This document shows, piece after piece, positions 1 to 12,629 of a stretch of 64,000 nucleotides of DNA. The notes below the pieces were generated by a model. It did not search any database. It saw nothing but the letters and a program-made list of their open reading frames with translations, and was not told the DNA's origin. Source of the DNA: Simmondsia chinensis. Taxonomy: Eukaryota; Streptophyta; Magnoliopsida; Caryophyllales; Simmondsiaceae. The stretch spans positions 12,826,320 to 12,890,319 of the forward strand of contig JAGTTD010000007.1 of assembly GCA_018398585.1 (NCBI GenBank), written 5' to 3'. How positions within the stretch are numbered: the stretch's first letter is position 1; each line of letters opens with the position of its first letter. Made by a program: the position numbers and the translations under genes.

Positions 1-459
1 AGATCAATCAGCTCCAGATGAAGATGAATTATGAGCCAGTTTTTTGTTAATTTATAATTATGAAATGTAAGCAAAACGCAAATTAGGTAAATAAAGATGA
101 CAAACAAATAAAATTTCGATACTAAATTTACTGAAGCAAAAACTGAAAGCTGAACTTATATAAGATTCTACGAGCAAAACATAGTTGCATCTTTGAACTT
201 GAGAAAATTGGAGAAGAGAGAATTGGAGAGTAAGTTGTAAGTAGAGTAAGTAGAAAAGAGAGAATTGGAGATATTGTTGTTTGATGAAATGAGAAAATGA
301 GGTTAGTATTTATAGGAAAAAAATAGAATTTTTTTTTAATAATAGCCATTGCCCTAACATAGTAATGTTGGGGGGCAGAAGCCCCCTAGCGGGCCAGGGC
401 CTCCCCTGGCCACCACTACTCATGGTAGGGTCAATCCCACAAGCAAGGACTAGGTCAAT
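1..459. other. No gene; AT-rich sequence before the LINE relic
   Basis: I see no coding region here. The first 300 bases are AT-rich; 350-440 is a GC-richer patch. It may be the eroded 5' part of the LINE that follows, but nothing recognisable (zinc knuckle, nucleic-acid-binding motif) supports that. Confidence 0.4.
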
Positions 460-777
460 GAAGAGTGGAATGAGGAAGGCATTAGAAATTTTGAGGACTC
501 CAATTATAAAGACACGGAGATTGAGGAGGGAAAGCAAAATTTAATGAGTGTTGAGAAAGGGAAGCAAGACAATGCTGAAGCAGATGACGATGTAGTAGAG
601 AAAGACCCAGTTAAGGACTCATAAGAAGATACTGACAAATATCTAGACATAGAAGCCGAGCCCTTGATGAATGTGTTGTCCAATTCTACCAAAAGGCATG
701 GGATTTCTAGATCGGGAGACTTCGTAACTCGAAGCCCTAAGTTTGACATGGACGATTCTATGCCTATGATTGATTAA
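460..777 (+). pseudogene. LINE ORF1 C-terminal remnant (tentative)
   Basis: One plus-strand frame reads for about 106 codons with a single internal stop (after KDPVKDS) and ends at the TAA at 775-777. It is rich in acidic residues (ADDDVVEKDP, DMDDSMPMID) and serine. Plant L1-type LINEs encode an ORF1 nucleic-acid-binding protein upstream of the endonuclease-RT ORF2, and this frame lies about 500 bases before the endonuclease. No zinc knuckle or RRM is visible, so the assignment rests on position and on the nearly open frame. Confidence 0.35.
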
Positions 778-1279
778 TGATGTTAAGAATGATGGGTATT
801 CCCTTTCTTTTGTTTATTGGGATTGGGGTAGGAGTTTGGGAGGTTGTTTAGTTATGGGCAGTTTTGCCTCTTTTGTTTTTGTTTGGTTGATGTATTTTGT
901 TCAAAGTCTTTGTATATGGGTTGGGCTTGGGTTGTATTTTTTCATGCCTCTTAGACATTTTTTGCAACGCTTGGTAGGCTCTCGCACTTGTGATGGATGG
1001 CCTTTTTTTTTGGGTTTATGTCTTGTAGCAACTGTACTATTCTTCAGATGCTATCAAGTATCTTTATGTTAATTATGTGGTTATTATCTGGTATCATTTT
1101 CTTGATTGACTATGCTATGCTCTTATTTTGGGTGTGTGCTTGTGTGTGTGTTGGATTGGGTAGCTATTACCATTAGTGGATCAAGCTTTCTGGCTCTTTC
1201 TTGTGCTGGGCGCATTGGTTATTAGATGCGAGCTAACTTGTTCATATTTGTTTTGGACTAAAGTTAATAATTTTCTTGT

Positions 1280-1881
1280 ATGAGGGTTTTATATTGGAAT
1301 AGTCGAGGTCTGGCTAGGCCTACCACTCAACAAGAGCTCTTGGGCTTCACTAGAAAATTTAATCTTGATATTGTGGCAGTGCTTGAACCCTTTATTTCCA
1401 TATATAGAATTTGTACTTTGTTCCCTTTCTTGGGATTCGATGAAGAATTCTATGCCCTAATTGATAATCACATAGGTGGGATGTGGATCCTTTGGTGTAA
1501 ATCGGGCTGCGCGATAATTGTTGATTTCATCAATCATAGATTAAAGCATCTTGGAGTGATTATCAAACTGTCAGTTGTTACTTTTCCTTGTCGATAGGTT
1601 ATTCCCCTACGACAGAGGATGAAGGAGATTCCTTCTGGGAAAATCTTACACTGGATGGCAGGGGGATTCGCAAACCCTGGTGTCTACTTGTTGACTTTAA
1701 TGAGTTTCGGCACCTGTCAAAAACGATTAGGGGCAATAAAATTGCTAACCATAGGCTTGCAAGACTCAAGTCCTCTTGTATGATGCTTAGTTCAATAGAC
1801 TTTAGTGGAATGGCTATAAATTCACATGGAGTAGGGAGAACAACGGTTCTTTTGTGCAGGAAAAGCTTGACAGAGCAATAG
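1280..1881 (+). pseudogene. LINE endonuclease domain remnant
   Basis: The frame from 1280 begins MRVLYWNSRGL, the N-terminal block of plant L1 endonucleases (usually MKILSWNCRGLG), followed by LDIVAVLEP, which matches the block normally containing the catalytic glutamate. After a frame change the segment LLVDFNEF (about 1690) corresponds to the LGDFNE block. This domain nicks target DNA to prime reverse transcription. At least one frameshift near 1590 splits the domain and stops follow near 1880, so it is inactive. Confidence 0.75.
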
Positions 1882-2579
1882 TGAACATGAGTTGGTTGCG
1901 GCTCTTCCCCCAATATGTTGTCCGAAATGGATAGGGGATTGTTTTTTATTACAACCCTTTTATTCTGCACAGTATTATACAATTTTTGCCAAGCCAAAAC
2001 CTTTTTGTTTTGGAGCTAAATGGCTTAACTATGATATTACTAGTGTTCTTGTTAAGAAAATATGGAGGCAAAAATTGTAGGGTCTAGAATGTTTAAGGTT
2101 GCCCAATAACTTAATGATAAAAAATGCATTGAAAAGTCAACCCTCTCTTTTTAAGGGACAAGCGAAAACAAAACTTATACAAAAATGTGGCTCGAATTAA
2201 GGATGTTTAGGAGAGATTAGTGTTAGACCTGAATCATGTTGGGCTAAATAAAACGTTGTGCCAGTTGACTTTACAACGTGAAAAACTTTTGTTTTTAACC
2301 ATAAATATTGGGCCAAATATCATCGTAAGGAAGGCTAAGGGAAGGGGATAGTAATTCCAAGTATTTTCAGCTTTCAGTTTCTTTAGAGAGAAAAACATGG
2401 GAACATCTTAGACTTAAGGAATGAAGCAGGTGTTCTAATTTCTAACAGACATGATATTACATTTATGTTCATTAAAGAGTTTAAAAGATGGTTTCAATCT
2501 ACGGGTTGCCGAGGCTCCTTCAATTCTATATAGCAGTTAAAAGTCAGGATTTTCACTTGGGAGAACTAAGCTTTAATGA

Positions 2580-3500
2580 AGGAATTTTAGATGAAAAGAT
2601 TTGATGGGCAATTTTTGAGATGAACTCGCATAAAGCCATAAGAACTGATGGTTTCTCTACCCTGTTTTTCCAAAAGTTATGGGATGTGACTGGTTAGAAT
2701 ATTTTTGGGGTTGTTAGAGCAGTTTAAAGGGTGGGCATCGACTTCGTGAGATTAATCATACGTTTTAGCACACTGATTCCAATATCTGACTTTCCTTAAA
2801 GGTCAACCAGTTTAGGCGCATTAGCCTGTGTAATTTGCTTAATAACATTATCGTAAAAGCTTGGAAAACTAGTTAAGACCTTGTTTAGGGAACTTGATTT
2901 GTTAGTGCAAGGGCCATTTGTCCCTAGTAGATCAATCCATGATTACATTGTAATCGTGTATGAGTTAATGATGGAGTTCTAGAGCAAACAAGGATGATTG
3001 GGCTGGACAACGATTAAGCTAGATGTGGAAAATGCTTATAATAGAGTGGGTGAGATTATCTTCACCATGTGATGCTAAGAATAGGCTTTCAGCAAAAATG
3101 GATTTGCTGGGTGATGGGTTGTGTGAACTCTGCATCCATTTTAGCTCTTATTGATGATTTTTCTATGGGATGGTTGACTCTTAATAAAGGGCTCAAGAAA
3201 AGTGATCCTCTTTCACCTTACCTCTTTATCCTCCATCTAGAGGTTCCAGAGGCTACTCTTTAAGCCAAGAATGGTACAAGTCAGTCAGAAATTGGTGTTA
3301 AAATTGCTCAAGGTGCTGCTAGTATCCCATATCTCTTGTTTACTAATGATTTTCTTCTACTTTATGATGCTTGAATGGAGTGTATAACTATGCTTCAAAG
3401 TGTGGTGATGCACTATTTTAAGGAATTGGGGTGGCTGATCAAACTTTGATAGTCTTCGGTTATTTTCTCTTCGAATACTCAAAAGGCCCTGAGGCACAGA
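2580..3500 (+). pseudogene. LINE reverse transcriptase remnant
   Basis: The best preserved part is at 3069-3263: WICWVMGCVNSASILALIDD, then GLKKSDPLSPYLFIL, matching the conserved LINE block GLRQGDPLSPYLF just upstream of the catalytic YADD. The YADD region itself should fall near 3340-3360, where the sequence reads as a broken LFTNDFLL and carries stops and frame changes. The domain once copied the LINE RNA at the nicked target; it is heavily degenerate. Confidence 0.75.
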
Positions 3501-4369
3501 ATTAGTGACTATCTAGGAGCATCCAGGTCATAGAGCTTAGGTAATGTCTTAGTGAACAAGGTAGGTTCAACGCTTGGGTGGCTACTGATACAACTGAGAA
3601 ATTGTCCTAAAAAATTGCTAACTAGAAGGCAAAATTTCCGTCTAAGGTAGGTCATGCTACGATGATTCAGTCAACTCTTGGAACCATCCAAGTCACGTTA
3701 TGCAGTGTTTACAGTTGCTAACAAATGGTTTGTAACAATTGTGATGGATTATGTATGCAGTTTTGCTGGAAAACAAATTCTAAAGGATGATTGTACTTGG
3801 TTGCATGGAATAAGATCTGGAAGCCTAAGAATGCTGGGGCTCTACAACTTCAAAAGATGGAGGCGATAAACTTGGCATTTTGTTCAAGTTTGGATGGAAA
3901 GTCCTTAATGATCAAAATAATATTTGGCTTTGTGACTGGAAAATACCTTAAAGATGAGAATTTGCTCTCCTATCATGGTAAAAAGTTGGACTCATCGGCT
4001 TAGAATGTTAAGCTGGCTACTAGGACCATTTTTGAAAAAGGTATTTGATGGAAAATAGGAAATGGTTCATAGGTTGATGAATGGGTAGCGGAGAAGCATC
4101 TAGGGGCTTTAGTTGGTGACGAGGTGATTTTGGTTGATCTGGATTTGAAGGTTTCTCAGTTTGTTAAAGAAATAGAACCGAATATTGAGAAAGTAAGAGA
4201 TACTCTTCCCTAATATCTCCATAAGACAATCTTAGGCATCCTGCTCCCTAAGAACAATGTGGCAGATAGAAGATGTTAGGGATTTTCAAGTTCAGGGACG
4301 TTTAGTGTTAAATATGCTACATGGTTGGCTCATAATGTTGATGTGTCAAATAGGAACTCATGGTAATTT

Positions 4370-4620
4370 CATGGGATTTGGAATTTTGATATTCTACCAA
4401 AGTTGAAGTATTTCTTTTGCAAGTTATGGATAACAACCTAGCTACTGAGAAGCAGCTTAACAAGTACAGTATTTCACATGGTGCTTAGTGTATGCGTTGT
4501 AACCATAATCTTGAGAATTTATACCATGTATTTCTTCATTGTTTTCGATCCAATTTATCTAGAATGTTGCCAAGAATTTGGGATGGTTGGAGTTGTTCTT
4601 GGAGCATTTGGAGTTGTTAA
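4370..4620 (+). pseudogene. LINE zf-RVT region remnant
   Basis: Reading frames around 4375-4600 give WNFDILPKLKYFFCKLW followed by CMRCNHNLENLYHVFLHC. This corresponds to the zf-RVT module of plant LINEs (W..W....P.K...F.W then C..C......H....C), which lies between the RT and RNase H domains. Frame changes and stops are present. Confidence 0.6.
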
Positions 4621-4889
4621 ATGAGATCAGGCTTTGCAAAAGGACTGAGAGGAAGCAGAGAACATAATGAACTTATCAAGTGTATTGTTTAGTATTGTAG
4701 AATCTAAAAAGATAGATACAATGCTTTATTTTGTGGTGAGAGGCCCAATCCTCATAAACCTGTCATTTTACATAAGCATATGCTCTTGGAATTAATGTAT
4801 TATAACAAGGTGGACGAGAAGAATGTTGGTAACTTTAGGAAGCCTATGTAGTATAGGCCTGAGAGGGATAGATGGAGTTCCTGGATTCC

Positions 4890-5294
4890 TCCTCCTACTA
4901 GGTGGATAAAGGAATGTGGGGATTTTGCTTCAGCACATTTCATTATCCGTGATCATCATGGAGATGTGATTCTTGCGGGATCGAGAATTTGGGAAATGCA
5001 TCGATCATTACGGATGAGGCGATTGCAACTAGGGGTGCTGTTTTTTATGCAAAGAGGATTCATGCTAGCAGAGTCATCTTGGAAGGCGATGGTGAGATGG
5101 TAATCAAAGCACTCAATCGTAAATGTCCAACGCCAGCTAATATCTTCACGATGGAAGATATTCGTATTTTAAGTCAATACTATTACTACACGTCTTTCAA
5201 GCCCTACTTCAGGGAAGTGAATAGAGAGGCAAACTTGATGGCAAATGCTGCTCACGAGGGCTCCAATGTCATGGTGTGGGATAATATTCCTTAA
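4890..5294 (+). pseudogene. LINE RNase H domain remnant
   Basis: A 101-codon open stretch at 4989-5294 reads ITDEAIATRGAVFYAKRI, then VILEGDGEMVIKALN, then FREVNREANLMANAA. These match the RVT_3-type RNase H at the C-terminus of plant L1 ORF2: the EA.A...A block, the LEGD block with its catalytic Asp, and the V.RE.N..A..LA block. The upstream FIIRDHHGDVILAG (about 4940) is the first strand. This domain removes the RNA template. It ends at a TAA at 5292-5294, probably the genuine ORF2 stop. Confidence 0.8.
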
Positions 5295-6701
5295 AGTGTT
5301 GAACTTCTCCTCATTTGTGCTGATGCCTTAGGGTTCCCTCGTAAATAGGGGCAATCTTGAAGATGGAAGGCTTTACCATTTAAAAAATTTTCTTATTCTT
5401 ATTTTTGATGAGCAAATGGATGGGGATGATGGAATTTGAATATTCAACCCCTTATTTAAGGGTCTCATCTTTGGTATAGATGCTGCAATTTGTTCAACTT
5501 GTTTAAAGTCTCCTATCCCACATAAAAAATTTGAAGGTAGGAAGCCTTCTTTAAATACCCCCATGTCAATGGACTTGGTAAAGTCTTGTGGGTCTAGAGT
5601 GGGTAGTGTGGGACACACATGCATGCCCCGCCATGTTGCGTCACATCTGGTAGTCGACGCGTCATTGTGTGCTATGGACTTTTTCCTATTTAGATTTCTA
5701 TTTTTTCCACCATTGCTATTCCGGTGTTGTTATGTCCAAGGCAAAAAATGTTGTTGGCAGAGTAATCATGTTACTTTGAGTGAATAATAGCCAGAATTTT
5801 TCAAAAAGTCACTTTAACATCAACAATTTTATCCTTACAATAATATTATCTTTGCTTTTACAATAATTGTAACAAAATCAAATTTGAGAGAATTTCTTTG
5901 TTTTTCAAGCTCGAGGCTATAAGCTTGAGCTTAGAGTGTTAAATTTTAGCAATTACTCTTAGTTTGAACTTGAGGCTGCTAGCTCAAGCTTAGGATCTAG
6001 ATATTGATTGTGTAACCATCTATTCCTTCCATATCTCATCTTTCTTTATTTCAGCAAGATTTTGAGCTCCTTCCATATCTGCCCACTCATCCCGTTTTGA
6101 GGCTGGCATTGAAAGTTCCCTCAATGGGTATAATTTCACTTATAAATCGAGCACCTTGATGCATTGCTCAACTAACAGAATTACTCAGAAATTGTTTATT
6201 GTCCACTCTCATACTTTCTCTCTGAAGACTAGTTTGTCCTCACCATTATTGAGCAAGTCGAGGTGTGCTCCATTCCATCTATTCGGAGTACACTACTGAG
6301 GTGGGCGCCATGTTAGTTTTGGGAATCGCAGTGCCATTGGTTCCATTGAATCGATACAAGGCATAAAAAACTTAAGGCAATGGTTAACACCAAGGCATGT
6401 CAATTGTTAGTTTTGGGAGTCGGAGTGCTATTGGTTCCGTTGTATTGATACAGGGCATAAAAAACTTAAGGCAATGGTTAACACCAAGGCATTTCAATTC
6501 TTTGGTTTGATCTCCCATTTTTGTTGACTATATTACCAACTTCAATTTTGATTCGTTTTAGTTCAAGGTTGTTTGGCCCACGTCTATGGATTAGTTGTTC
6601 GGATTTAGATTTTTAATCTAAGATAACTTTTTCTTTGTCTTTAGGTCGTATTTGGTTTCTTAATGTTATTTTTACAGAAGTCTTAAGTTGTTTAGTTAAA
6701 A
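5295..6701. other. Intergenic, no gene recognised
   Basis: No coding homology is visible in either strand. The stretch contains a 94-bp tandem duplication (listed separately). The last few hundred bases may be the leader of the copia relic that starts near 6702, but no LTR or primer binding site could be seen. Confidence 0.4.
6312..6499. repeat. Two-copy 94-bp tandem duplication
   Basis: The sequence starting GTTAGTTTTGGGA at 6312 starts again at 6406 and runs to about 6499. Both copies contain GCATAAAAAACTTAAGGCAA and AACACCAAGGCAT. The copies differ at several sites, so the duplication is not very recent. Confidence 0.85.
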
Positions 6702-8240
6702 TGAATAATCAAAATATGACTAATGTAGGGTTCATCATTTGCGATGTATTGAAAACTAAGCCCATAGATGGGAAGAACTATGAAATGTGAACCGACAAAA
6801 TCTATAAAAACACAAACTTCACTTGGAAAGGCTTTCTAATGAGGTTTTTTTTGCTTAATATTTTGATTGACATGAATAAAACTGGTTCTAATTCTGCTTC
6901 CATCGCTCAATCTTTAGATTTGTGGCATGGTAAGCTATGACATGTAAATTATAATCTAGTTAAAAGGCTTAAATGATGATTTTAATCCCTGATTGTAGTA
7001 AAATCAAACTTGATAAATGTGAAGTATGTGTCAAGAGTGAGCATCCTAAAACATCCTTTAATAAATCAGTAGTAAGAACATCTAGCTTGCTTGAACTCGT
7101 TCAGAGCAACATAGGTAACATTAAGAACACCATAAGTAAAGTTGGTAAAAAATTTTATATTACATTCGTTGATGACCACTGAACATTAACTAGGGTGTGT
7201 CTCTCAAGTTTGGAAAGATGAGGCTCAGAAGATGTTCCTTAAATTTAAAGTAGATGTTGAAAATCAGTTAGATCATAAGATCAAGCTGATTAGGTCAGAT
7301 AAAGGTAATGAATGTGATACCACCTTCTTTAAGAGGCATTACGAAGAACATTACATAGTTATGAATTAAAAACCCCTACAAAGAGGTATAGCTAAAAGTA
7401 AGATTAAAACACCTAAAGAGATGATGAGTGCTATGTTAATTAGCCCAGGTTTACCCTATAGCTTGTGAGGGGAAGCCTTGTTGGCGGCGTGTCTCATACT
7501 TAATAAAGTTCCACATAAAACGCTACAGAAAACACCATATGAACTATGGAATTAATGTGCCTAACCTTCAATATCTAAAAGTATGAGCCATTTAACTAAA
7601 GTTAGACTACCTGAGTTTAAAAGAAGTAAGGTAGATCCAAAAAATGTAGATGTTGTCTTTATTGGGTATGCTATGAACAATTCTCCATTTTCATGCTAAT
7701 AAATTACTCGTGTCATGGACTCGGTAAAATCATGGACTCTCAAGATGCTTAATTGTTCTATCATGTATTTCCTATGAAATAATTTATGCTTGTTTCATTT
7801 ATTGTTGCATCTAATTTGTGATTCAGTCGTCTGCCACTTGAACTCGAGGTTTAGGAACTTATAAGAAGTAAGAGGGCTTGGACTAAGACTAGTTTTAGAC
7901 CTGATTTCATTACTGCATTCTTAATTGAGCATCTTGATTTTGATGAGCATACCGTTAATGCATTCATGATGCGAAATCAATAGATGTTCCACTCTGGAGA
8001 GAGGCCATTAGTAATGAGTTAGACTTTATAATGAGTAATAACACTTGGGCCTTAGTAGACCTTCCCAAGGGATCCAAACTCATGGGTGCAAATGGGTGTT
8101 CAGGAAAAAATGAGGACCGATGGGTATGTAGATTAATTGAAGGCCCGATTAGTGGTTAAGGGGTACACCTCAAAATTGATAATAGATTTATTTGATACAT
8201 ATACTATTAAGATTGCCATTATAAGAGCCTTAATACACTA
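6702..8240 (+). mobile_element. Degenerate Ty1/copia retrotransposon relic
   Basis: Copia polyprotein blocks occur in order on the plus strand with many stops and deletions. There is a Gag start (NVGFIICDVLKTKPIDGKNY, near 6720) and a GAG-pre-integrase block (LWHGKL.HVNYNLVKRLK near 6920, then C..C before VKSEHPKTSF). Integrase follows (KFYITFVDDH at 7150-7180; LIRSDKGNECDTTFF near 7290; GEALLAACLILNKVPHKT near 7470). The start of RT comes last (SNELDFIMSNNTWALVDLP near 8020). Most of Gag, protease, RT and RNase H are missing. No LTR pair was found. Confidence 0.8.
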
Positions 8241-8919
8241 ATGGAAGAGCCGAGGGCCAAGAGTATCTAGTGGTATTGCTGTAATTTGAGTCTACTGTGC
8301 CGTGGAGACACTTGTAGAGCAGGTTCAAGAATATTGGGGTAACAGCAAAGGGCCCATTGCTCAATCCTTTATTGAAGACCCACACCTTTAGAAAATGAAA
8401 AATGTCATTCAAGGTAGTGCAAAGGGTGTTTCTTTGTCCCTCGACATGTTTTCTAATTCTTCATTGGACTCACCTAGGTAGAAGCTAACAAATGGCCAAT
8501 AATTAGTTTGAGAAGTGAAAGAACATGAATGATATTTAGCTTCCCAAGACATCTATGTAGGCACAGTAAGTTTAAGAGTGGAGGAAAGAAGAAATACCTG
8601 GACAACCACATACTTATGGGTGATGTCGAGAAATCCTTCGAGGGGGATGAAGGCGTTAAGGCATTGATTCTAGACACAAGTCAAGGTTTGTCATCATGGG
8701 TATTAGTAACTTAACAAGGAAAGTGCAGACCTTGACTGCTCCATAGTTCTTGAGAGGCCACGACTTCCCTCACTACTTGGTGTCGTGGCAATTGTACGAC
8801 TACATGTCTTTAGCCCCTAAAAGCATCCAACTTCATAAGGGAAGGGAATCTTTATGAATCCGGGTGTGTTTCTAATCCCATTTAACTTGAGTGAAGGCTT
8901 TGGGGAGGAGAGCCTTAGG
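8241..8919. other. No gene recognised
   Basis: Short open frames occur on both strands (for example 8529-8714 plus and 8474-8677 minus), but none resembles a known protein and they overlap each other. Nothing else was recognised before the solo LTR at 8925. Confidence 0.4.
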
Positions 8920-8924
8920 AGTGT

Positions 8925-10149
8925 TGATGTGGTTTAAAATGTGTTAAAAACCGTGCACTCGCAACCGTACGAGCAAGTTATAACTGTGGCGGGTATATGG
9001 GTGTCATATCCATAGGGAATCAACATAAAGTTTGTTTGGTGATTTTTAAGTGGTTCAAGTCGATGTTCTGGTTGAGTGAATGAATATTTAACTAAAAAAT
9101 AGAATTAAACAACAAGCTAGGGTTGTCAATCAATCAAGCATAACATAGATATGAATTTAGTTTAGGCTAACTCAGATCCTGTTATTATATTTTATCACGA
9201 TAAAGACTTTAATGATTTAGAGCTTAGGTTAACACTTAATTAGGGCTTGGAGTAATAAACTAGTCTAAGGGAACCTATCCAATTACTCTAGGTTCCATAT
9301 TGGTTATCTCAATAGCACTACTTATCACACCTAATTTATTTATAGAAGAGATTGTGTTTAGAGTTGGGTACAACCTCAACCATGACCATTTTTGAAAATA
9401 TGCTATATTATGATCTAGGCTGTAAGCATATAAAAAGAAAACCAATCTGAAATATAAAATTTCTAACATGGGTGTGGAAAATAGTATAATAAAAGTTATT
9501 ATCGTAAACAAAACATAAATCTGAGATTCGAACAACTAACCGTCCTTCACCTCCTAAACTAATGGTTTACACCTCCGTAAGAGTTTTACAAATTACTAAT
9601 TTAAAAGATAAAGGGAAAATAATACTCATTAATTGAAGACTCTCTTGATCGATGTTAACTCTGGCTTTGATTCCTCAGTATTCCAACCACTTGTGCTTCA
9701 GCCTTAGTGATAATTAGATCTCTAGGGGTGGCTTTGGGAGGCAGGAGACATGAAATAAGAGAAAAAAAAAAGAATAAAAATAGCTTCCTGCATAGGTATG
9801 GCTGATCGATCGTCAGACAATTGGAGTCAAAGCTGTGGCCTATTGATCGATTGACGGTCAACATATATTGCTATTGTTTTCTATCGCTCGGTTGGCTGAC
9901 ATGAGAGAACTAGAACACATATTTGAAAAGCCGAATCTTGACACAATAGGTCATTTTTTATATGTGGTCGAGTTTTTCAATTTAGTCTTCGAATTTGTCC
10001 ATTTTCGACCTTTCTTTATCATTTTTGAAGTTGTTCTCACTCCAACACATTCCATGCCTAAATACACAAAGATCACACCATAATGTATATGTAATAGCCA
10101 AAAATATTATAGACATGGGGTACAAAACATGTAAAAATATGGGACATGA
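8925..10149. mobile_element. Solo LTR, family shared with 25633-27026
   Basis: The segment starts TGATGT and ends ACATGA (ACATCA in the sister copy) and is flanked by the 5-bp direct repeat AGTGT at 8920-8924 and 10150-10154. TG..CA-like ends with a 5-bp target duplication and no internal coding region are the signature of a solo LTR left by recombination between two LTRs. The first 100 bases (AACCGTGCACTCGCAAC, GTCATATCCATAGGGAATC) match the copy at 25633. The ends were fixed by combining the target repeat with that alignment. Confidence 0.8.
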
Positions 10150-10283
10150 AGTGTCAAGAAACAACTTGGAGAACAGGGTGAAGCCCTCCGCTTGAACCAT
10201 ATTATGTTTAAAGATGGGGCCTGCAATTAAGGCAGGGGGACATGAAGAAAATTTTCTTCTTTAGAGGTTAGAAGATGCCTCTC

Positions 10284-10663
10284 TATAAAATTATGAAAAA
10301 TACTAGAAATATTAGATGGAAGGAAGAATTACCTTTTATTGGATAATCAAAGCATACAAGCAAGCTCCTAATTTATACAAGACTACTAGCTAATGGAAGA
10401 GCCCAACACTTCCCAACACTTCCTCTTCCTCTCTATGAGTTACAAGGTAATAAACAAAGTAATAAACAAAGCAATAAAGAACTCATTGAAGGCAATAATG
10501 AGCCGGTTACAAGACGATGAAGAAATGAACATGTGCACTAATTCTATCACTAATTGTCATCACTAATTGCTATACTAACTACTATGTATAAATTCCTATA
10601 CAAGAAAAATACGTGAATTATACAAAATGAATACATGATATTTACAAAGGACTAAATTCAACA
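10284..10663 (-). repeat. 3' LTR of the copia element
   Basis: Same 380-bp sequence as 15165-15544 with four substitutions. One of them changes the terminal TG (plus-strand left end) to TA at 10285. Confidence 0.9.
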
Positions 10664-10674
10664 CTCCCCCTCAA
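10664..10674 (-). promoter_or_regulatory. Polypurine tract
   Basis: On the minus strand TTGAGGGGGAG directly precedes the 3' LTR. It is the RNase H-resistant primer for plus-strand DNA synthesis. Confidence 0.85.
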
Positions 10675-12629
10675 GTTGGAGCATGTAAATTTATGATGCC
10701 CAACTTGCGAAGGAGAGCGGTAAAATCTGCAGAACCGAGCCCTTTAGTAAAAATGTCCGCCACTTGTCCCGATGATCGAACAAAAGAGGGCGCAATTTCC
10801 TTGGACAAGAGCTTCTCTTGAATGAAATGACAGTCGATTTCAATATGCTTCGTTCTTTCATGAAAAACGGGATTTGAGGCGATGTGAAGAGCGACCTGAT
10901 TATCACAAAATAAAACAGAAGCATAGTCAATGGGAACCATAAGATCAGTCAATAAGTAACGTAACCACACAACTTCATTAGTTGTAGTTGCCATAGACCG
11001 ATACTCTGCTTCAGCTGAAGAGCGGGAAACCACACTTTGTTTCTTGGAACGCCAAGAGATTGGTGCACCACCTAAAAATGTGACAAAACCTGTGGTAGAA
11101 CGTCTCGTGGTTGGACATCCCGCCCAATCTGCATCACAATATGCTCTCAAACGTAAATCACTATTGGTGGGCAAAAAAATGCCCTGTCCCGGTGTCCCTT
11201 TCAAATACCGTAAAACCCGTGTAGCAGCTTCGAGATGAGGAGCTCTAGGATCATGCATGAACTGACTCAAAATACGAACAGCATAGCTAATGTCTGGTCT
11301 AGTTATGGTCAAGTAAAGGAGACGACCCACTAGTCTTCTATACTGACCTTCGTCCTCAATCTTATCCCCAACCTGATCTGCTAAACCATGGTTCTGGACT
11401 ATGGGTGTAGGAGCTGGCTTCGCCCCCAATAAACCAACCTCACTCAAAATGTCCAATACATACTTTCGTTGACATAAAACAACTCCTTTAGGAGATCGAG
11501 CAACCTCGATTCCTAAGAAGTATTTGATGGGTCCAAGGTCTTTAATTCCAAAAGAGGCATTCAAATTCTCCTTCACTTTGGCAATGTGATTTTGATTATT
11601 ACCAGTGATTATAACATCATCCACATAAATCAAAACCCCGGTGAAAATGCCATCATGATGATACGTGAAAAGTGAATAATCTGCTTTGGATTGTTTAAAG
11701 CCAATACTTAGCAAGGTAGAAGTGAACTTATGATTCCAATTACGTGAAGCCTGTTTGAGCCCATATAAAGATTTTCGTAAACGACACACTTTTCCTTTAT
11801 GTTGTTGTTCAAAACCTTGTGGAAGTTTCATATAAACTTCCTCATCCAAATCTCCATGTAAAAAGGCATTATTCACGTCTAGTTGATTTATTATCCAACT
11901 TCTTGCAACAGCAACAGCTAAAATGCAACGCACCGTGACTAATTTTGCAACAGGAGCATATGTATCGTGATAATCTATACCTTCTACCTGAGTGTAGCCT
12001 TTAGCTACCAACCTTGCCTTGTATCGCTCAATCGACCCATCTGAGTTGTGCTTCACTCTATAGACCCACTTCGAGTCAATGGCTTTCTTTCCCATCTGTA
12101 AGTCCTCTAATGTCCAAGTTCGGTTCTCCTCCAAAGCACGAATCTCCTTTTCCATTGCATCCCTCCAATGTTTGTATTCTACCGCCTGCTTGAAGGTTTT
12201 AGGCTCATCACAAGCTGTGATGGCACTCAAAAAATTGCAATGAGCATTAGAAAAATGCACATTAGAGACAAAATTGGAAATAGGATACACTATACCAGAA
12301 TTGGCTGAAGAAGTGGTAGCAGGAGCATGGGCTATAGAAGATGGAACGTCACATATGTAGTCTTGGTATTTAACCGGTGCAGAACGCAAGCGAGTGCGCT
12401 TTCTGATTTCCAAAGTACCTTCCGTATTACCCTGTGAACTTGTGGTACCCAAGACACCTTCTGACACTTCATTCGAGGCGGGGTACCGAGCTGACCCTCG
12501 GTTGGTGACTGGCTGACCGAACCAATCTCTACTGGTTCGGTTTAGTCCTGTTCGGCTGAACAGTAGGTCCTGGTTCAGCCAGCTGCGCAGTGAGGGCCGG
12601 TGGATGATCCGGCCCTTCGGCGTAAGCAA
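10671..12629 (-). pseudogene. Copia reverse transcriptase and RNase H (third gag-pol segment)
   Basis: This 652-codon frame is back in the frame of the first segment, so the two frame changes compensate each other. After a variable linker, RT starts near DAMEKEIRALEENRTWTL and contains YKARLVAKGYTQVEGIDY, LDVNNAFLHGDLDEEVYM and the catalytic LIYVDDVIITGN (YVDD near residue 335). Ty1-type RNase H follows with YCDADWAGCPTTRRSTTG, SRSSAEAEYRSMA, FCDNQVALHIASNPVFHERT and the terminal VADIFTKGL. No stop interrupts it. RT and RNase H make the cDNA in the virus-like particle. The Met at 12629 lies in the linker and is not a real start. Confidence 0.9.

Larger units (their letters stand above)
460..5294 (+). 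mobile_element. Relic of an L1-type non-LTR retrotransposon (LINE)
   Basis: The domain order of a plant L1 LINE can be followed on the plus strand: apurinic-like endonuclease (from 1280), reverse transcriptase (about 2.6-3.5 kb), zf-RVT region (about 4.37-4.6 kb) and RNase H (about 4.9-5.29 kb). Frames change repeatedly and stops are frequent, so the element is long dead. No poly(A) tail or target-site duplication was found. The length of about 4.8 kb suits a nearly full-length element with internal indels. Confidence 0.8.

Noticed and set aside
770..1072. 100-codon open frame on the plus strand rich in Phe, Leu and Val.
   Set aside because: It lies between LINE ORF1-like and endonuclease parts, in T-rich sequence that gives a pseudo-hydrophobic product; no family resemblance.
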